A stretch of 64,000 nt of DNA from Streptomyces scopuliridis RB72 (GTDB lineage: Bacteria; Actinomycetota; Actinomycetes; Streptomycetales; Streptomycetaceae). Location: contig NZ_JOEI01000001.1 of assembly GCF_000718095.1 (NCBI RefSeq), forward strand, positions 255,822 through 319,821, written 5' to 3'. Positions 1-9,129 of the stretch are shown here, piece by piece (position 1 is the stretch's first letter; the number at the start of each line of letters is the position of its first letter). The notes beneath the pieces were generated by a model. That model was not told the DNA's origin, searched no databases, and saw only the letters and a list, made by a program, of their open reading frames with translations. The position numbers and the translations under genes were made by a program.

Positions 1-1
1 C

Positions 2-883
2 GAGCACGGTGAACGGATCGGCCATGAGTTCCTCGGCGTCGTCGAGGACACCGGCTCCGAGGTGTCGAACCTCCAGCGTGGCGACGTCGTCGTGGCCCCG
101 TTCGTATGGGCCGACAACACCTGCGACTTCTGCCGGGAAGGGCTCCAGACCTCCTGCCGGCACGGCGGACTCTGGGCGGCCGAGGGCAACGACGGCGGAC
201 AGGGCGAGGCCGTCCGCGTCCCACAGGCCGACGGCACCCTGGTGAAGCTGGGCGTCGGCGAGGACTCCGCCCTGCTGCCGTCCCTGCTCACCCTGTCGGA
301 CGTCTTCCCCACCGGCTACCACTGCGCCGTCAAGGGCGGGGTGAACGCCCGCACCACGGTCACGGTGATCGGCGACGGCGCGGTCGGCCTCTCGGCCGTG
401 CTGTCCGCCAAGCGGCTCGGCGCCGAACGCGTCATCCTCATGGGCCGGCACAAGGACCGCACCGACCTCGGCCGCGATTTCGGTGCCACCGACATAGTCG
501 CCGAGCGCGGCGAGGAAGGCATTGAGCGCATCCGCGAACTGACCGGCGGCGACGGCACCCACGTCGTCCTGGAGTGTGTCGGCCTGGCACAGGCCATGGA
601 CACCGCGCTGAGCGTGGTCCGCGACGGCGGCACCGTCTCCCGTGTCGGCGCCCCGCAGTATGAGCAGGTCAACCTGGGCTTCCCGTCGTTCATGGGCAAT
701 GTGACCCTCACCGGCGGCGTCGCCCCGGCCCGTGCCTACATCGAGGACCTCCTCCCGGACATCCTCGACGGCACGATCGAGCCCGGCCGGGTCTTCGACC
801 GCACTGTCGGCCTGGACGAAGTCCCCGCCGGCTACCAGGCCATGGCCGACCGGACCGCACTGAAGGTCCTCATCAAGCCCTGA
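2..883 (+). CDS. Zinc-dependent alcohol dehydrogenase, 3' part (5' end outside window)
   Basis: The reading frame is already open at base 2 and encodes GHEFLGVVE, the zinc-binding GHE signature of medium-chain dehydrogenases, so the start lies upstream of the window. Further on, CDFCREGLQTSC carries cysteines of the structural-zinc lobe. The Rossmann segment TVTVIGDGAVGLSAV binds NAD(P), and ECVGLAQAMDTAL with the ending PAGYQAMADRTALKVLIKP are typical of the family. The predicted role is cytoplasmic, NAD(P)-dependent oxidation or reduction of an alcohol/aldehyde; the substrate cannot be told. It converges on the UvrA-like gene, with 182 bp between the two stops. No clear terminator is visible there. 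Confidence 0.9.
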   Translation, partial: EHGERIGHEFLGVVEDTGSEVSNLQRGDVVVAPFVWADNTCDFCREGLQTSCRHGGLWAAEGNDGGQGEAVRVPQADGTLVKLGVGEDSALLPSLLTLSDVFPTGYHCAVKGGVNARTTVTVIGDGAVGLSAVLSAKRLGAERVILMGRHKDRTDLGRDFGATDIVAERGEEGIERIRELTGGDGTHVVLECVGLAQAMDTALSVVRDGGTVSRVGAPQYEQVNLGFPSFMGNVTLTGGVAPARAYIEDLLPDILDGTIEPGRVFDRTVGLDEVPAGYQAMADRTALKVLIKP

Positions 884-1065
884 CCCCCGGCCTCGGCCGT
901 TTCCCCACCACCTTGACCACACCACTACGCCGCGTACACCGTCGGCGCGATCACCAGCGAAGAGGCCGCCTCCACTGAATCGCGCTCATGACGGGCCTCG
1001 CGCCGCGGCCGGGTCCCTGCCAAGACCGAGACCCAGCCGCAGGCAGAGGGTGTGTTGGGCCTCTG

Positions 1066-3471
<2,406 letters not shown>

Positions 3472-3494
3472 CGTGTCTCCATCTGTATCTGTGA

Positions 3495-3641
3495 GGCGGG
3501 GCCGCCTTCTTCGCGGTCTCCGTCGACGTCGCCTGGTTCGATCTGACCAGCTTCGAGCAGTACGTCTGGTTTTCCTTCGTCGGCGCGGTCGCGGCGACGG
3601 TGGCTGTCTGCCTGACCGGCGGTGTCGGCCGGGTGGCGCGG
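3495..3641 (+). pseudogene. Possible remnant of a membrane protein
   Basis: After an in-frame stop at 3492-3494 the plus frame reads like the C-terminus of an integral membrane protein. There is a hydrophobic [14 protein letters not shown], then FEQYVWFSFVGAV and ATVAVCLTGGVGR ending in a basic tail, after which the frame degenerates. There is no start codon or RBS for it, and it lies where the divergent uvrA-like promoter should be. I do not recognise the parent family. The rest of the 462-bp gap 3472-3933 shows only a short direct repeat, GGGAGCGGGGGC twice, near 3903-3927. Confidence 0.3.
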
Positions 3642-3933
3642 GAACCGAGGCGTCCACGCCGCTTCGGCCCGTGGAGCCTCTGCACCTCGGCCACGCGGCA
3701 CGCCCGGCCGAGGCGTCAGACTAACAAGCGGCCGTCGCGCATCGGACAGGGCCGAGCGGTCGGGTATTTCGATCAACCCGCGCCAGGTCCGCAGGCGGCG
3801 CGGGAAGATGCGGAACCAGCGGTACGGGATGGTCGCGCACGCGGGCCGACGCCGAACAGCGGCACCGGATGCGGCGTGCCGTCCGCCGCTGTGCGCGGGA
3901 GTGGGGAGCGGGGGCGGGGAGCGGGGGCGGCGC

Positions 3934-4290
3934 TCACCGGTCCTGAAGCAGCCCGAGGACGTTGCCGTCGGGGTCGGTGACGGTGGCCACCAGGCGGCCG
4001 CCGCCGACGTCGTGCGCGGGCTCCTTCACGGTGGCCCCCGCGGCGGTCACCTCGGCCAGCTTCGCCTCGATGTCCTGCACGTGCCAGTAGGCCACCGGCG
4101 AGGTCATGCCCTGCGGTCCGCCGCCCGGCACCAGTCCGATGTGCTGGCCCCCGGCCTCGAAGCCGACGTAGTAGGGCGCGTCGGCCTGCGGCGATACGCC
4201 GAGCAGGGCGGCGTACACCTTCTTGGCCGCCGCCAGGTCGGAGACGGGATGCAGCACGGTCTTGATTCCCTGGGTGGAAGAGCTGGTCAT
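3934..4290 (-). CDS. VOC (glyoxalase/bleomycin-resistance) family protein
   Basis: 118 aa, a single vicinal-oxygen-chelate module pair. It contains the family hallmarks LHPVSDLAAAKKVYAALLG at the N-terminus and a closing VTDPDGNVLGLLQ. Such proteins bind a divalent metal and act on, or sequester, small electrophiles or antibiotics; the substrate here is unknown. The start ATG 4290 has AGGAG eight bases upstream. The longer open frame above it (to 4470) has no protein-like character and overlaps a VOC stub in another frame. The gene lies in the decayed zone, with fragments on both sides. Confidence 0.82.
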   Translation of the reverse strand: MTSSSTQGIKTVLHPVSDLAAAKKVYAALLGVSPQADAPYYVGFEAGGQHIGLVPGGGPQGMTSPVAYWHVQDIEAKLAEVTAAGATVKEPAHDVGGGRLVATVTDPDGNVLGLLQDR

Positions 4291-4466
4291 GGTCACTCCT
4301 GAAGTCGTGGATATGTCGGGATTGTCTGGCTTGGGGGTGAACGGGGCAGTCCGGAAAGCGACAGCCCGATCGCTGCGGATGGCGATTGCGCCGTTGGTCG
4401 TTCGTCTTGACCGGGGCCGGCCCGCAGGCGAAGGACGACCATCGGGACCGCCTCCGGGCGGTCGCA

Positions 4467-4532
4467 TCACACGGCGAGGGATGCGTCCGGGGCGTCGTGC
4501 GGGAGGGAGCCCGTGTGAGTGGTGATGTCCAT
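4467..4532 (-). pseudogene. Stub of a second VOC-family gene (first 21 codons)
   Basis: On the minus strand ATG 4532 begins MDITTHTGSLPHDAPDASLAV and then stops at 4467-4469. This matches the very start of a common actinobacterial VOC family that opens MDIT-H--LPH-DP-ASLAFYRD. The point where FYRD should follow is exactly where the stop falls, so the gene looks truncated. The sequence between the stub and the intact VOC start (4290) and that above it (4533-4774) shows no further recognisable coding. The family assignment is from memory of the N-terminal pattern. Confidence 0.5.
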
Positions 4533-4774
4533 GGCGGTCACGCTAGTGCGGCTCGGTGACCGGCGCTTCTCGATTCCTGATCGGTCTGGTCACCCGGCCC
4601 GGCCCGGCTCGTGATCAGCCCGCACACGACGACCGCCGTTCCGGCTGAGCACATGCGCTGCTGCGACGCCGGTCGTCTTTGCCGCCGACGCCCGCCGACG
4701 CCCGCCGCCGCGCCGTCCGGTACGGCGCGGGGTGCGTCGTGACGGGCTTCAGGCAGCGGGCGGCGGGCGGTGTG

Positions 4775-5440
4775 TCACGCGTCGAGAGGTTCGGCGAAGT
4801 GCCGGAAGCCGGTGCGCTCGCGATGGATGTCCCACAGGAGGCCGGCGAGGGTGTCGGGGTCCTTGCGGGCATCGCCCGGGGTGATGGCGCCGGGGATGAT
4901 CAGCTGGGCGACGTGGATGTTGTCCGGGGCGAGCTGGTCATGGAGCAGGCGGGCATAGGCGCTTTCGGCGGCGAAGGCGATCGAGGTGCCGGCGCGTTGG
5001 GTGTGGGGCTGGACGGCGGAGCCGCCGTTGACGAAGAGCAGGGTGCCCCGGCCCAGTTCGCGCATGCCCGGCAGCACGTTGCGCACCGCGGTGACGGGCC
5101 CGCCGACCGAGAACGCGAGGGGGCCTTGCAGGTCTGCGGCGGAGGTGTCGAGGACGGGCTTCATGAAGTCCTTGTGCGGGACGGGGCTGTACTGCACGAC
5201 CTCGATCGGGCCGAGGGTGCTGGTCGCGGCGTCCAGCGCGGCGTTCAGGGCGTCCGGGGCAAGGACGTCCGCGGCGAAGCCGCGCGCGGTGATGCCGTCC
5301 TCGCCCAGCTGCGCGGCGAGCGCGTCCAAGTGCTGCTGGGAGCGGGAGATCAGGGCGATGTCGAAGCCGTGGCGGCCGAAGCGGCGGGCGACGGCGGCGC
5401 CGAGTCCGGGGCCGGCTCCGATGAGGGCGAACGTGGTCAC
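4775..5440 (-). CDS. SDR-family NAD(P)-binding protein with atypical active site
   Basis: 221 aa. The N-terminal FALIGAGPGLGAAVARRF is the SDR TGxxxGxG dinucleotide loop, and FAADVLAPDALNAAL fits the adenine-pocket Asp region. A Ser is present in FVNGGSAV, but the catalytic YxxxK is replaced by YARLL (in AESAYARLLHDQL), so the essential Lys is missing. The protein may bind NAD(P) without classic dehydrogenase activity, or be losing function. The start is GTG 5440 with AAGGAG upstream. It overlaps the stop of the upstream DUF2255-like tail by GTGA, a coupling inherited from an older operon. Confidence 0.8.
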   Translation of the reverse strand: MTTFALIGAGPGLGAAVARRFGRHGFDIALISRSQQHLDALAAQLGEDGITARGFAADVLAPDALNAALDAATSTLGPIEVVQYSPVPHKDFMKPVLDTSAADLQGPLAFSVGGPVTAVRNVLPGMRELGRGTLLFVNGGSAVQPHTQRAGTSIAFAAESAYARLLHDQLAPDNIHVAQLIIPGAITPGDARKDPDTLAGLLWDIHRERTGFRHFAEPLDA

Positions 5441-5555
5441 GAGGTACTCCTTGGGACGTAGGCGCCGGCGGCGGCGTACTTGGTGCGGTAGGCGTCGTTG
5501 ACGCGGTCGTTGAGAGCACGGTCGGTGATTTCGGTGAACGTGACATCCTGCTCGA
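5437..5555 (-). pseudogene. C-terminal tail of a DUF2255-like gene
   Basis: The minus frame reads EQDVTFTEITDRALNDRV then NDAYRTKYAAAGAYVP. This resembles the C-terminal region of DUF2255 (nitroreductase-like) proteins, which carry VTF--V-DP-LN--ID-AYR-KY. It has no start of its own. Upstream it runs into the tail of an SDR fragment in another frame, with the junction near 5549-5556. The stop overlaps the start of the SDR gene at 5440. Confidence 0.45.
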
Positions 5556-5732
5556 CAGCACCGCCGCGGCGATCTCCTCCGCCCGGCCCGGGCGCCCGAT
5601 CGGCTGGGAGGCTTCGGCCTCCGCCCGGTCGAGTTCCCCCTTGGTGATCATGTCGGCGACCATCGGCGTATCGATGGTGCCCGAGCACACCGCGTTGATG
5701 CGTACCCCGCGCGGTGCGTACTCCAGCGCGGG
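5550..5732 (-). pseudogene. C-terminal fragment of an SDR dehydrogenase
   Basis: The minus frame encodes EYAPRGVRINAVCSGTIDTP, then MVADMITKGELDRAEA and QPIGRPGRAEEIAAAVL. This is the post-catalytic half of a glucose-1-dehydrogenase-like SDR. The N-terminal two thirds are absent: at about 5730 the frame continues directly from an alcohol dehydrogenase fragment (KVFDPA then LEYAPRG). It therefore reads as an in-frame fusion of two broken genes. Confidence 0.6.
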
Positions 5733-5995
5733 GTCGAAGACCTTGCCGGGGTCGATGCGGCCGGACAAGACGCGGTCGATGCGGTCCGGGAGGAACTGCC
5801 GCACCGGGGCGGGCCCGCCCCGCGGGCCGACGTGGGGGGAGAGACGAAGAGAACAGTTCCTCGCCGTCGAAGGCGGCACCGTGCGGCACGCCGACGAAGC
5901 CGACATTGCCACCGGGGCGGGTGGAACGCAGCGCCCGGTGCATCGACTCGTTCGTACCGACGCACTCCGGAACACGGTCCTCGCCGATCCCACGA
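5728..5995 (-). pseudogene. C-terminal fragment of a zinc-type alcohol dehydrogenase, frameshifted
   Basis: The minus strand reads GIGEDRVPECVGTNESMHRA and RSTRPGGNVGFVGVPHGAAF in one frame, to GEELFSSS. A frameshift near 5840 in a C-rich run then moves it into a second frame, VGPRGGPAPVRQFLPDRIDR followed by DPGKVFD. Together these form the coenzyme-domain C-terminus of a medium-chain dehydrogenase related to the one at 2-883. The catalytic zinc domain is missing, and the fragment ends in the SDR piece. Confidence 0.6.
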
Positions 5996-6012
5996 CGACT
6001 TCCTTCCACTGG

Positions 6013-6036
6013 TGCTCGGGTGCTCGGGTGCTCGGG
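6013..6036 (+). repeat. Three tandem copies of an 8-bp unit
   Basis: TGCTCGGG is repeated three times without interruption, just upstream (in minus orientation) of the broken alcohol dehydrogenase fragment. The remaining bases to the cupin gene are non-coding. This is possibly a slippage product at a deletion junction. Confidence 0.7.
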
Positions 6037-6099
6037 TACTGGGGGCTGGGATGACCGGGTCGCAGGCCGAGGGCCGGTGGTGCCGGCGGCCGAGGTGGG

Positions 6100-6504
6100 T
6101 CAGGCGTTGCGGGTGCTCCGGCGGGCGCCGCCGTACTCGGCGTCGGTGACATGGTCGAGCCAGTCGACGTCGTCGCTCTCCCACAGGGCGATATGGGTCA
6201 TGAAGTGGTCGGGGGCGGCGCCGTGCCAGTGCTCCTCTCCGGCCGGGGTCCAGATCACGTCGCCCGGGTGGGCTTCGAGGAGTTCGCCGCCTCGGGACTG
6301 GATCAGGGCGATGCCCTCGACGATGTAGAGGGTCTGGCCCAGGCCGTGGGAGTGCCAGGCGGTGCGGGCTCCCGGGGCGAAGTGGACCGCGTTCGCGCGG
6401 GCCCGGGCGGGCTCCTCGCCGCGGTAGATCACATCGGCCCACGCGTCCCCGGTGAACCACTGCGAGGGCAGCTTCATGGTCGGTTGCTTCTTCAAAAGCT
6501 CCAT
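6100..6504 (-). CDS. Cupin-domain protein
   Basis: 134 aa, one small beta-barrel cupin domain. Motif 1, GARTAWHSHGLGQTLYIVEG, holds the two His and downstream metal ligands; motif 2 is PGDVIWTPAGEEHWHGA. Stand-alone cupins of this type often bind Fe, Mn or Ni and act as small dioxygenases, isomerases or ligand sensors; the substrate is not evident. ATG 6504 is preceded by GGAGAAG. It lies 65 bp after the carboxymuconolactone-decarboxylase-like gene on the same strand, and the two are commonly linked in actinomycetes, so co-transcription is likely. Confidence 0.85.
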   Translation of the reverse strand: MELLKKQPTMKLPSQWFTGDAWADVIYRGEEPARARANAVHFAPGARTAWHSHGLGQTLYIVEGIALIQSRGGELLEAHPGDVIWTPAGEEHWHGAAPDHFMTHIALWESDDVDWLDHVTDAEYGGARRSTRNA

Positions 6505-6569
6505 GATTCTCTTCTCCTTCCGTGGCGTCCGCGTGCGGGCGCCCAGTCCAGCGGGGGTGCTCCAGGAGG

Positions 6570-6902
6570 TCAGGAGCCTGAGCTCTCGGCCTCGTCGAGG
6601 ATGTTCTTCAGCCGGGTGACACCGCTCATCGCGTTGGGCCAGCCGGCGTAGAACGCCAGATGGGTCAGCGCCTCGGCCAGCTCCTCCTTGGTCAACCCGT
6701 TCTCCAGTGCGGTCTTGAGGTGGTAGCCGAGCTGCTCCGTGCGGTACAGGGCGGCCAGCGCGGTGACGGTGATCAGGCTGCGGTCGCGCGGGGACAGCTC
6801 CGATCGCTCCCACACGTCACCGAACAGCACCTGGTCGGTGACCTCGACCAGCTTCGGCGCGACGGTAGCCAGCTCCTGGGGGGCGGACTGCTTCTTGGCC
6901 AT
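6570..6902 (-). CDS. Carboxymuconolactone decarboxylase family protein
   Basis: 110 aa, an all-helical AhpD-like fold. LTKEELAEALTHLAFYAGWP with NAMSGV matches the conserved helix of the PcaC-like branch, which lacks the CxxC pair of the peroxidase branch. The expected role is decarboxylation or another reaction on a ring-cleavage lactone, or an uncharacterised relative. ATG 6902 has AAGGAG ten bases upstream. It probably heads a two-gene unit with the cupin. The 660-bp stretch above it (6903-7562) holds an alpha/beta-hydrolase remnant, a dyad and a regulator stub, listed separately. Confidence 0.85.
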   Translation of the reverse strand: MAKKQSAPQELATVAPKLVEVTDQVLFGDVWERSELSPRDRSLITVTALAALYRTEQLGYHLKTALENGLTKEELAEALTHLAFYAGWPNAMSGVTRLKNILDEAESSGS

Positions 6903-6997
6903 GACGTTGCTCCTTGCTCTGAGGGGCCGCTTCCACAGCCCGGTTCTCCTTCGCGGACCCCGGTGCGGTCGCCGCGTCCAGGGAAGGCGAAGGCCGA

Positions 6998-7147
6998 TCA
7001 GGCCGCGGGGGCGACGGTGGCGGCGGAAGCGGTGGCGCGTAGATGGTGGCCGAGGAACCGGCGTCCGCCTCGGTGCCGGCGATGGCTCTCGGCGAGGCGC
7101 TGGGCGTACAGGCCGGCGGTCTGCTCCGTCACCCCGCCCCACGTCAT
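6998..7147 (-). pseudogene. Fragment of an alpha/beta-hydrolase gene
   Basis: The minus frame contains MTWGGVTEQTAGLYAQRLAE. The GG(V)xEQTAGLYAQRLAE pattern is the strand-helix after the oxyanion region in dienelactone-hydrolase-like proteins. After about 18 residues the match ends and the frame turns into Arg/His/Ala-rich noise, stopping at 6998. No nucleophile elbow (GxSxG) follows. It is a short remnant, divergent from the regulator stub at 7265. Confidence 0.4.
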
Positions 7148-7178
7148 CGAGCCTCGCATCCATACGGGCGCTCGCAAA

Positions 7179-7228
7179 GGGGAGAGTTTCCTCCCGGGAG
7201 AGAAACATCCTGGGATAAAACTCTCCCC
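7179..7228. promoter_or_regulatory. Nested inverted repeats between divergent remnants
   Basis: GGGGAGAGTTT (7179-7189) and AAACTCTCCCC (7218-7228) are perfect 11-bp inverted arms. Inside them a second, near-perfect palindrome is centred on CCGG at 7194-7197 (GTTTCCTCCC against GGGAGAGAAAC, one bulge). The two folds share bases and exclude each other. The position between a leftward hydrolase remnant and a rightward XRE-regulator stub fits an operator of the lost regulator. There is no T-run, so a terminator is less likely. Confidence 0.5.
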
Positions 7229-7264
7229 CCATACCGGGGTGCGGCCGGTGCGGGACTGTCCGCC

Positions 7265-7321
7265 ATGACTCGCCACGCATCCCTGAACGAGCTGGGCGAG
7301 TTCCTCAAGCAGTGCCGCTGC
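7265..7321 (+). pseudogene. Stub of an XRE/MmyB-type regulator (first ~18 codons)
   Basis: ATG 7265 starts MTRHASLNELGEFLKQCRCA. This resembles the first helix of actinobacterial XRE-MmyB regulators (M--R--L-EFL--RRA-L-P). The frame then degenerates and the helix-turn-helix and ligand domain are gone. These regulators usually sit divergent from the SDR or dehydrogenase they control, which fits the remnants to the left. From here to 7562 I see nothing else. Confidence 0.4.
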
Positions 7322-7562
7322 GCATGGAGACGGCGAAGGCCCTGGTCCACAGTGGCTAGGTGCCGCCGTGAATCACGGACTTGGCGCGCGGGCCCCGCCT
7401 CGGGCGATCTCGTATCCGTGTCAAGCGGACGCCAGTCCGACCAGGCACCGCTGTGATCGGCCCGGGTGCGGACCTGCGCGTGGCCAACGAGACGGAGTGG
7501 ACAGCACCGGATCGGCCCGGTGCCTGTGCGGTGTGCCCCACCGGCGCGCCCCGGGCCCGACA

Positions 7563-8051
7563 TCATCGGCTCTCGCCCTGGTCCGCGGCGGCGGGCAGCG
7601 CGCCGGTGCAGGTGGCGCGGCCATACTCGCCCTGGGCGGTGGCGCGTTGGACGTGTTTGCCACGGATGGCGAGCGTGCAGCCGGCCTCGCCGCCCTTGGC
7701 GTCGAGGACGATGTTGATGGCCGGGTCCTTACCGAGGGGCACCTGGACCGTTTTCGTCCACGGCAGAGTGACGCCGGTCTCGACCGTCGCGTCGCCCGAC
7801 TCGCTGCCGGCCAGGTAGGAGAGCTCGACCGTGCCCTCGCCCCGCACCTCGTACGTCACCTCGGCGGTGGGGACGGCGCGCGGCTTCGGCTCGTCCTCGG
7901 TGTTGAGGACGCCGTAGCCGATGAGCCCGCCGCAGACGAGCAGCAGGACCGCTGCGATGGCGAGCGCTCCGCGATCCGCCTTCCCGGCAGTTGTCCGAGT
8001 CTCGGTGTCCTCGGGACCTTCGGTCGATTCCGTCGTGTCTGTTGGTGGCAT
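7563..8051 (-). CDS. MmpS-like membrane-anchored accessory protein
   Basis: 162 aa with an acidic, Thr-rich cytoplasmic N-terminus and one membrane segment, ALAIAAVLLLVCGGLIGYGV. The extracytoplasmic beta-rich domain follows (AEVTYEVRGEGTVELSYLAG; a TLPWTKTVQVPLG motif; a Cys pair). This is the topology of MmpS/transport-accessory proteins (PF05423), which in mycobacteria pair with RND transporters; no partner transporter is nearby. ATG 8051 is the start closest to the conserved region, but its RBS is weak, and an in-frame ATG at 8153 would add 34 residues. Confidence 0.72.
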   Translation of the reverse strand: MPPTDTTESTEGPEDTETRTTAGKADRGALAIAAVLLLVCGGLIGYGVLNTEDEPKPRAVPTAEVTYEVRGEGTVELSYLAGSESGDATVETGVTLPWTKTVQVPLGKDPAINIVLDAKGGEAGCTLAIRGKHVQRATAQGEYGRATCTGALPAAADQGESR

Positions 8052-8352
8052 GAGCCCGGCTTTCGTTCGGTACGCATTCCGGAAGTGAACGCGTTCGGTG
8101 AGAACCGGGTGGTTATACACCGTCAGATTTGGTCCGGTCGAACGATCGGACATTGTGGGTGAATCGCCATGCCAAAACGGAGTCAGACGTGAGCTTCCCG
8201 GGGTGCGCCCCGGGCCTCGATCGCTTCACCACGCGGCGGACATGTGCAGGTTGAGCCCGCCGCCGCGCAGGCGCGGAGCGGGACGACGGGATGCGCCCAG
8301 GAACTCACGGACGAGACTGGGCTGGTCCCCACGGGCGCCGGCGGAACCACCC
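8052..8352. other. Intergenic stretch without a recognisable gene
   Basis: About 300 bp between the MmpS-like start and the terminator hairpin at 8353. It contains a small palindrome, CGGGGTGCGCCCCG, near 8199-8212, but no frame with protein-like composition or an RBS-supported start. The leftward promoter of the MmpS-like gene must lie at its left end. Confidence 0.6.
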
Positions 8353-8399
8353 GGACAGAACCCAGGGCCTCTCGTTACGAAAGACCCTGGGTCCTGTCC
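8353..8399 (-). terminator. Long hairpin downstream of the HAD gene
   Basis: Arms 8353-8374 and 8378-8399 pair at 19 of 22 positions around a three-base loop; the core is ACCCAGGG/CCCTGGGT flanked by GGACAG/CTGTCC. It lies about 52 bases past the stop of the leftward HAD gene, so it is probably the terminator of the transketolase-HAD unit. Confidence 0.75.
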
Positions 8400-8451
8400 A
8401 GGTGTTCCGGCCCAGGCGAAGACCGTCCGGATCGGGCCTCGTAGGGCCTCG

Positions 8452-9129
8452 TCAGGAATCGAGCAGCTGCCGGAGGTCGTGAATCACGCCGTGCGTGGCA
8501 TGGCCGAGAGCGGCTGGCGGTGTCGGGCCGCCCACGTAGCCGACGACGGGCATCCCCGCCGCGAGGGCCGCGTCGACACCGGCGGGGCTGTCCTCGATGA
8601 CGAGGCAGCGGTCCGGCGGGGTGCCCAAGGCACGGGCCGCGTGCAGGAAGAGGTCCGGGGCGGGCTTGCCGTGCGCGACGTCGTCGGCGCTGAAGACCCG
8701 CCCGGCGAACCGGTCCCACAGGCCGGTGACCGTCAGCGAGTGCTCGATGCGCTCGTGGCCGCCGCTGGAGGCGACGCAGTACGGCAGGAGCCGCCCGTCG
8801 AGCGCGTCCAGCAGTTCGCCCACGCCGGGCATGGTGAACGGCCGGGCGGTGAACGCGTCACGGAGCCGGGTCCGGTAGGTGTCGAGCCAGTCCGGGCCGA
8901 CGGGGACATCGGCGTGGGCGCGGATCTCCGCGTACAGGTACGACTCCGGGCGGCCGAGAAACCGTTCCCGCACCTCGTCGGGGGTGAGCGGCCAGCCGGC
9001 TTCGGTGGCCAGCTCCGCGACGACGGCGGGGCCGATGCGCTCCGTGTCGACGAGCACCCCGTCACAGTCGAAGACGACGAGACCGACCCCGGTCAGTCCG
9101 GTGAGGGCGCCGCCCGGGGCGGTGTTCAG
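8452..9129 (-). CDS. HAD-superfamily phosphatase, apparent CTG start
   Basis: All four HAD motifs are present: FDCDGVLVD (nucleophile and acid Asp), VASSGG, GKPAPD and VIEDSPAGVDAALAAG. A helical cap sits between motifs I and II, as in beta-phosphoglucomutase-like or sugar-phosphate phosphatases. The first ATG/GTG in frame (GTG 9057) would cut off the nucleophile Asp, yet the frame is open and conserved upstream with no ATG, GTG or TTG. The best candidates are CTG 9129, overlapping the transketolase stop as CTGA, or CTG 9096. Translation coupled to transketolase is therefore likely. The expected substrate is a sugar phosphate linked to the PTS/pentose pathway next door. Confidence 0.8.
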   Translation of the reverse strand: MNTAPGGALTGLTGVGLVVFDCDGVLVDTERIGPAVVAELATEAGWPLTPDEVRERFLGRPESYLYAEIRAHADVPVGPDWLDTYRTRLRDAFTARPFTMPGVGELLDALDGRLLPYCVASSGGHERIEHSLTVTGLWDRFAGRVFSADDVAHGKPAPDLFLHAARALGTPPDRCLVIEDSPAGVDAALAAGMPVVGYVGGPTPPAALGHATHGVIHDLRQLLDS

